Assembly (NCBI RefSeq): GCF_018882085.1
Contig: NZ_JACVPB010000010.1
Span: forward strand, 1-64,000
Source: Polynucleobacter sp. AP-Reno-20A-A9
GTDB lineage: Bacteria; Pseudomonadota; Gammaproteobacteria; Burkholderiales; Burkholderiaceae
DNA: 64,000 nt
Direction: 5' to 3'
This document shows positions 59,966 to 64,000 of the stretch, one piece after another. How positions within the stretch are numbered: the stretch's first letter is position 1; every line of letters begins with the position of its first letter. The position numbers were made by a program, and so were the translations under genes. The notes under the pieces were generated by a model. It did not search any database. It saw only the letters and a program-made list of their open reading frames with translations, and was not told the DNA's origin.

Positions 59966-60736
59966 ATGGAACACACTGTATTGGTTACTGGCGCTACCGC
60001 AGGATTTGGAGAGGCAACTGCCCGACGCTTTTTAGCTCATGGTCACAAAGTGGTTGCGGTTGGCAGGAGGTTGGATCGTTTAGAGGCCCTAAAGAGCTCC
60101 TTACCTGCTGAGCAGCAGAAAAAACTTCACACCTTGGTACTGGATGTTTGTGACAGCACTCATGTAGACACTCTGGCCAGTACTTTGCCGGCAGAGTTTT
60201 CTAAAGTGACTGTTTTAGTTAACAACGCCGGTCTTGCTTTAGGTCTTGAGCCAGCTTACCAAGCAAAGATTTCCGATTGGGATCAAATGATTGATACCAA
60301 TATTAAAGGTTTAGTTCACATGACTAGGGCCTTTTTACCTGGAATGGTTGAGCGTAAATGCGGTCACGTTATTAATATAGGATCGGTAGCAGGTCTGTAT
60401 CCCTACCCCGGCAGTAATGTATATGGTTCTACGAAAGCATTTGTTAAGCAATTTAGTTTAAATTTGCGCGCTGACTTATTGGGAACGCCCTTGCGCGTCA
60501 CCTGTGTTGAACCAGGCTTAAGTTCGGGTACCGAGTATTCGAATGTTCGCTTTAAGGGTGATGATGAAAAAGCAGATAAAGTCTATGAAGGTGTTCACGC
60601 CTTAAGTGCGGATGATATTGCGGAAGCAATTTATTGGACTGCTACTTTACCTGCGCATATGAATATCAATGCCCTTGAAGTGATGCCGGTTCAGCAATCA
60701 TTTGCTGGCACAACCTTGCATCGAGGCGCCTTATAA
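59966..60736 (+). CDS. SDR-family oxidoreductase (YdfG-like)
   Basis: A 256-aa classical short-chain dehydrogenase: nucleotide motif TGATAGFGEATAR (about 8-20), NNAG at LVNNAGLAL, and the catalytic Ser/Tyr/Lys in INIGSVAGLYPYPGSNVYGSTKAFVKQ. The NADP-type Arg pair GRRLDRL and the late VEPGLSSGTEYSNVRFKGDDEKADKVYEG match YdfG, an NADP-dependent 3-hydroxy-acid dehydrogenase. The exact substrate is inferred. AAAGAGGAAG precedes the ATG. Confidence 0.88.
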   Translation: MEHTVLVTGATAGFGEATARRFLAHGHKVVAVGRRLDRLEALKSSLPAEQQKKLHTLVLDVCDSTHVDTLASTLPAEFSKVTVLVNNAGLALGLEPAYQAKISDWDQMIDTNIKGLVHMTRAFLPGMVERKCGHVINIGSVAGLYPYPGSNVYGSTKAFVKQFSLNLRADLLGTPLRVTCVEPGLSSGTEYSNVRFKGDDEKADKVYEGVHALSADDIAEAIYWTATLPAHMNINALEVMPVQQSFAGTTLHRGAL

Positions 60737-60739
60737 GGT

Positions 60740-61273
60740 CTAAGGCTTCCAGTGATAAAACTTGGGGTACACGCGCATGACTACGGGGCCATCAAAGTCC
60801 CATGACTTGCAGGTGCCCAAGTAAAGCGGTGGCTTATCGCCATTCGGATCAAAGAATGCCCCTGGAATGGATTGATAAGCTGCGGTGGCAAGGTTGAAGA
60901 GAAGTTCGCGCAAATGCGTGCAGCCTTTAATTCCACCAAGGTGGTTATCAATCGTTTTTCGCCAGCCCTTACCTAGCCGCTCTCCAATGAGGGAATCCAT
61001 CGGCGGAATAGCTGCTGTGCATTCTGCATGGGGTTGCCCATCCATGACTGCTTCAATCCCTTTGATGACAAACTCTTTATCAAGCGTGACTCGTACCCAC
61101 ATATCATGAAAGGCTTCGCCCGGCTGCCAGGTTTTTGCACTTGTTTGAAAAGGGTTTGTCTTGAAATCTTTGAGATGACCCTCGATATCCCATAAACCAT
61201 CTTCCCTTGCATAACCCTGAAAAGTAATTTCTCGGGTATGTAATAGGGAGCGTGGTTTTGGGGTGGATAGCAT
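60740..61273 (-). CDS. DUF2889 family protein
   Basis: A 177-aa protein of the DUF2889 family: LLHTREITFQGYAREDGLWDIEGHLKDFKT at the start, GEAFHDMWVRVTLDKEFVIKGIEAVMDGQPHAEC in the middle and RLGKGWRKTIDNHLGGIKGCTHLRELLFNLATAAYQSI at the end. Function unknown. Monocistronic and convergent with the SDR gene. Confidence 0.88.
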   Translation of the reverse strand: MLSTPKPRSLLHTREITFQGYAREDGLWDIEGHLKDFKTNPFQTSAKTWQPGEAFHDMWVRVTLDKEFVIKGIEAVMDGQPHAECTAAIPPMDSLIGERLGKGWRKTIDNHLGGIKGCTHLRELLFNLATAAYQSIPGAFFDPNGDKPPLYLGTCKSWDFDGPVVMRVYPKFYHWKP

Positions 61274-61375
61274 GGTGATGGGACTATTTAATTGAGGGTT
61301 ATCTAATGATAATGAATTGCAGCATATGAATGCTCAACTCAATGGGGGCCTGCTCTGTAGTATGCTCTGCAGCAT

Positions 61376-62101
61376 ATGGCAAAACCTATTTCCCTAGAAA
61401 AAATTCTTTTTAGCCAAGGCTTTGGTACCCGTCGCTATTGCAGTGATTTGGTATATGCCGACCTAGTTAAAGTGAACGGCGCGTTGGCTGATGACCCGGA
61501 AGAAAGAATTGCCACCGACAATCTGATGCTGAACGTAGAGGGTAAAGACTGGGAGTATCACGAGAAAGCTTATCTTGCTTTTAATAAGCCAGCGAATTAC
61601 GAGTGCTCGCATAAAACGACACACCATCCCAGTGTTTATAGCTTGCTACCTAGTCCTTTTGTTGAGCGGGGACTCCAATGCGTTGGGCGCCTGGATTATG
61701 ACACCACCGGATTGCTCTTGATCTCGGATGATGGTCAGTTTATTCATAAGATGACGACCCCAAAGAAAAATATTGGTAAGGTCTATGAAATCACAACACC
61801 AGAGCCGATTACGCAAAAACAAATTGATCATTTGATGAGTGGCGTTGTGCTTGATGATGACCCAAAACCTTGCTATGCCACAGCATGCAAGCAAGTATCT
61901 GAACATGTCCTAGCAATGACGATAGTTGAAGGGCGCTATCACCAGGTAAAGCGTATGATGGCAGCTGTTGGAAATCATGTCGCCAAATTGCACCGTACTG
62001 AAATTGGGGCATACCGAATGCCTACAGATTTGGCAGAAGGTGAATGGCGCTGGCTCTATCCAGAAGACTTAAAGCAGCTCTCGCAAAGTGTTGCTGTTTA
62101 A
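61376..62101 (+). CDS. rsuA: RsuA-type pseudouridine synthase
   Basis: A 241-aa enzyme with an N-terminal S4 RNA-binding domain (SLEKILFSQGFGTRRYCSDLVYADLVKVNGAL) and a catalytic domain containing GRLDYDTTGLLLISDDG, with the catalytic Asp at 107. The C-terminal HQVKRMMAAVGNHVAKLHRTEIG is the other signature. The family modifies 16S rRNA (U516 in E. coli); that target is inferred. The start lacks a clear ribosome-binding site and lies in a 10-bp direct repeat (GCAGCATATG at 61319 and 61369). Confidence 0.88.
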   Translation: MAKPISLEKILFSQGFGTRRYCSDLVYADLVKVNGALADDPEERIATDNLMLNVEGKDWEYHEKAYLAFNKPANYECSHKTTHHPSVYSLLPSPFVERGLQCVGRLDYDTTGLLLISDDGQFIHKMTTPKKNIGKVYEITTPEPITQKQIDHLMSGVVLDDDPKPCYATACKQVSEHVLAMTIVEGRYHQVKRMMAAVGNHVAKLHRTEIGAYRMPTDLAEGEWRWLYPEDLKQLSQSVAV

Positions 62102-62111
62102 AGGAGATTCT

Positions 62112-62402
62112 GTGTTGGTTGATGGCATCGATTTGAAAAAAGAAATTCCGTTGTGGTCTTTGCAGGCCTGTGGCAAAAAGATATCGAGGGGGTTTACTTT
62201 TGTAGACTTCAAAAAAGCTTTTGAATTTATGACGCTCTGTGCGCAGTATGCGGAAGAAATTGACCATCATCCAGATTGGTCAAATACTTGGAATAAAGTG
62301 ACTGTGGAATTGAGTACGCACTCAGTCGGCGCTTTAACTAAACTAGATATTCAGTTGGCAAAGGCAATGGATGCCTTTGCTTCCCAAGTAAATCAACACT
62401 GA
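62112..62402 (+). CDS. phhB: pterin-4a-carbinolamine dehydratase
   Basis: A 96-aa enzyme that dehydrates 4a-hydroxytetrahydrobiopterin during tetrahydropterin recycling; homologues also act in molybdopterin-type pathways. The family motif EEIDHHPDWSNTWNKVTVELSTHSVGALTKLDIQLAKAMD is intact. The GTG at 62112 has AAGGAG five bases upstream and is preferred over the frame opening at 62088, which overlaps rsuA. Confidence 0.88.
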   Translation: MLVDGIDLKKEIPLWSLQACGKKISRGFTFVDFKKAFEFMTLCAQYAEEIDHHPDWSNTWNKVTVELSTHSVGALTKLDIQLAKAMDAFASQVNQH

Positions 62403-62618
62403 TTAGTGTTCGTCGCCTTCGTGCTCTTCCTCATTCATGCTCATGAGGATGGTAGCTAGCAAGCCATAGACTACTTCGGTGGAGATCATGCCATCTTCAT
62501 CTAGTTCATCAATTAAGTCGTTCAGACGGTCTTCGGTTGGCTCGTTGAGCAAGGTCATTGCACACTCGCACCCATAGTCAAAATCTTCGTCATTCTGGGT
62601 TTGGTTCTCTTCAGTCAT
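62403..62618 (-). CDS. small acidic protein, unknown function
   Basis: A 71-aa product with a strongly acidic composition (EENQTQNDEDFDYGCEC and LDEDGMISTEVVYGLLATILMSMNEEEHEGDEH). It has two close Cys residues and one possible EF-hand-like DELDEDG stretch. No family is recognised. It converges on phhB with no gap. Probably a real gene given its consistent reading frame and start. Confidence 0.6.
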   Translation of the reverse strand: MTEENQTQNDEDFDYGCECAMTLLNEPTEDRLNDLIDELDEDGMISTEVVYGLLATILMSMNEEEHEGDEH

Positions 62619-62760
62619 ATTTATCCTTAATTGAGCTTTCAGGATAGCAAATTACAGCCTAATTCGATAGGGTTTTGCCCTAGACCGAGACATTTATGTG
62701 CGAGCGCAAAAAGTTCAGAATGATTTATAGTCTTTTGAAAACAAAACCATAGGAGACAAC

Positions 62761-63258
62761 ATGCAATTAGACATTAATGGTCAGGTGCAGAGTATTGATG
62801 TAGAGCCAAATATGCCCTTATTGTGGGCTATTCGGGAAGTGGTAGGACTCACTGGTACGAAGTATGGCTGTGGAGTTGCGCAATGCGGAGCCTGTACTGT
62901 CTACCTCAATGGTGAGCCAGTACGTTCTTGTTCAATTCCAGTATCTGCCGTTGGTAAAGCCAAAATTACCACCATTGAAGCACTCTCTAAAAACAATACG
63001 CATCCAGTACAGCAAGCATGGGTTGCACTCGATGTGCCTCAGTGCGGTTATTGCCAATCAGGCCAAATCATGGCAGCAGCCGCTCTTTTAAAGAGGAATC
63101 CAAAGCCTACGGATACAGACATCGATAATGCAATGGGTAATTTATGTCGTTGTGGAACGTACCAAAAAATTCGGGATGGAATTCATGTTGCCTCCGGTCA
63201 AAAGAAGTTGGCGGATGTTTTAGCGCAGTACAACGCCACTCCTGCGACACGTGGTTAA
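62761..63258 (+). CDS. iorA: [2Fe-2S] subunit of an isoquinoline-1-oxidoreductase-type molybdoenzyme
   Basis: A 165-aa protein with two [2Fe-2S] centres: CGVAQCGACTVYLNGEPVRSC for the plant-type cluster and CGYCQSGQIMAAAALL ... NLCRCGTYQKI for the second. This two-cluster subunit pairs with a large Moco subunit that lacks them. GGAGACAAC precedes the ATG. The partner gene follows at once. Substrate (isoquinoline, aldehyde or another heterocycle) is not determined. Confidence 0.9.
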   Translation: MQLDINGQVQSIDVEPNMPLLWAIREVVGLTGTKYGCGVAQCGACTVYLNGEPVRSCSIPVSAVGKAKITTIEALSKNNTHPVQQAWVALDVPQCGYCQSGQIMAAAALLKRNPKPTDTDIDNAMGNLCRCGTYQKIRDGIHVASGQKKLADVLAQYNATPATRG

Positions 63259-63268
63259 GGAGAAGAAC

Positions 63269-64000
63269 ATGACAACACAAAAACAAACTCCTGATTTAGA
63301 AAATTCTTCTCGTCGTGATTTCATCATCAAGGGCACCATGCTGGGTGGTGGGCTTATGCTGGGGATAGGCGCTTTACCCGATGCCGCATTCGCTCAGGCT
63401 AGCGCGAAATATGACCCGAATACGCCAACTCAAGCAGGTGATGCTGAAGTCAATGCTTGGGTCAGCATTAAGCCAGACGATACTGTCTACATCAGAATTG
63501 CTCGATCAGAGATGGGGCAGGGCACTCGTACGGGGCTGGCTCAATTGGTTGCTGAGGAGCTCGAGTGCAATTGGAAAAAGGTTAAAACTCAGTCAGCTAC
63601 GCCAGGACAAAGTTTGGCGCGCAAGCGCGTGTGGGGTGAGCACGGTACTGGTGGTAGCCGTGGCATTCGAATCTCTGAAGATTATGTGCGCCGTGGCGCA
63701 GCAGCAGCTCGCATCATGTTGATGCAGGCAGCTGCCAATCAATGGAATGTGCCCGTTGCAGAGTTGACTGTAGATAAGGGTGTGATCACACATAAAGCAA
63801 CAGGTCGAAAAACGACCTATGGCAAAGTGGCCGAGCTGGCATCTACCTTAACTCCGCCTGATCCCAAGTCGATCACCTTGAGGGACCCTAGGGATTGGAA
63901 GATTGCTGGACAACCTTATGCGCGTTTAGATACTGCCAATAAGGTTAATGGATCAAAAGTATATGGTGTTGATTTACAGCTTCCAGGCATGCTCTGCGCT
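63269..64000 (+). CDS. iorB: large Moco subunit, isoquinoline-1-oxidoreductase type (partial)
   Basis: The 244 visible codons start MTTQKQTPDLENSSRRDFI, a Tat signal with the twin Arg, followed by a hydrophobic h-region ending AAFAQA. The mature start VNAWVSIKPDDTVYIRIARSEMGQGTRTGLAQLVAEEL is the xanthine-dehydrogenase-type Moco domain of IorB. The gene runs off the window, so the active-site Glu is not visible. AAGGAGAAG gives a strong start. It forms an operon with the [2Fe-2S] subunit. Confidence 0.88.
   Translation, partial: MTTQKQTPDLENSSRRDFIIKGTMLGGGLMLGIGALPDAAFAQASAKYDPNTPTQAGDAEVNAWVSIKPDDTVYIRIARSEMGQGTRTGLAQLVAEELECNWKKVKTQSATPGQSLARKRVWGEHGTGGSRGIRISEDYVRRGAAAARIMLMQAAANQWNVPVAELTVDKGVITHKATGRKTTYGKVAELASTLTPPDPKSITLRDPRDWKIAGQPYARLDTANKVNGSKVYGVDLQLPGMLCA

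Noticed and set aside
1..64000. tRNA, rRNA or CRISPR loci
   Set aside because: No cloverleaf with a recognisable T-arm, no rRNA-like stretch and no regular repeat-spacer pattern was noticed on reading; a covariance-model scan would be needed to exclude tRNAs fully.

Overview
The window looks like a freshwater betaproteobacterial chromosome, most likely Polynucleobacter or a close Burkholderiaceae relative. This rests on a moderate-to-low GC content, typical betaproteobacterial gene sets (type II secretion, a monomeric isocitrate dehydrogenase, DUF934-CysI-CobA, DUF6352, DUF2889, DarP) and very tight gene packing. The genus is an inference from content, not a database match. No rRNA, tRNA or CRISPR array was recognised.

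Layout. 1-1.45 kb: the edge of an IS3-family element and a MraY/WecA-type glycosyl-phosphate transferase. 1.7-17.4 kb: a type II secretion locus, with gspC divergent from gspG-H-I and then gspJ-K-L-M-N-D-E-F and an M23 peptidase. It is interrupted between gspI and gspJ by an AbiE-type toxin-antitoxin pair and a VapB antitoxin whose VapC partner is a relic. 17.4-24.3 kb: ChaA antiporter, CbiX chelatase, a DUF6516/HTH toxin-antitoxin pair under a 43-bp palindrome, the siroheme/sulfite reductase operon (cysI-DUF934-cobA) and a beta-lactamase-family hydrolase. 24.4-27 kb: small unknown genes, a Doc toxin-antitoxin pair and HdeD. 27-32.3 kb: TonB receptor, sorbosone-type (PQQ) dehydrogenase, di-haem cytochrome c and an acyltransferase. 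32.3-41.5 kb: DarP, an unknown protein, GMC oxidoreductase, an EamA exporter and a branched-chain amino-acid ABC transporter with a fused LivM-LivG. 41.5-45 kb: a sulfide/persulfide module (TauE exporter, persulfide dioxygenase, BigR/SqrR-like regulator, DUF2892). 45-48 kb: an operon under two Fur-box-like palindromes that encodes an outer-membrane protein, a 59-aa protein, an FMN-binding protein, ApbE and a four-helix b-type cytochrome candidate. 48-64 kb: nuclease, lytic transglycosylase, FKBP, DUF6352, MFS, icd, then BLUF-MsrP-lipocalin-metallohydrolase, an SDR, an RsuA-type pseudouridine synthase, pterin dehydratase and the start of an isoquinoline-oxidoreductase-type molybdoenzyme.

How the genes work together. 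The gsp genes supply nearly all of a type II secreton; the prepilin peptidase is not in the window. CbiX, CobA, DUF934 and CysI together make siroheme and reduce sulfite, while the TauE-persulfide dioxygenase-BigR module disposes of reduced sulfur. The TonB receptor, PQQ-type dehydrogenase and di-haem cytochrome could form a periplasmic oxidation chain. The Fur-box operon reads as a transmembrane electron conduit, and is my best candidate for an undescribed system.

The first quarter is rich in toxin-antitoxin genes: four modules or remnants between 4.4 and 25.4 kb. The rest is mostly ordinary chromosomal backbone.
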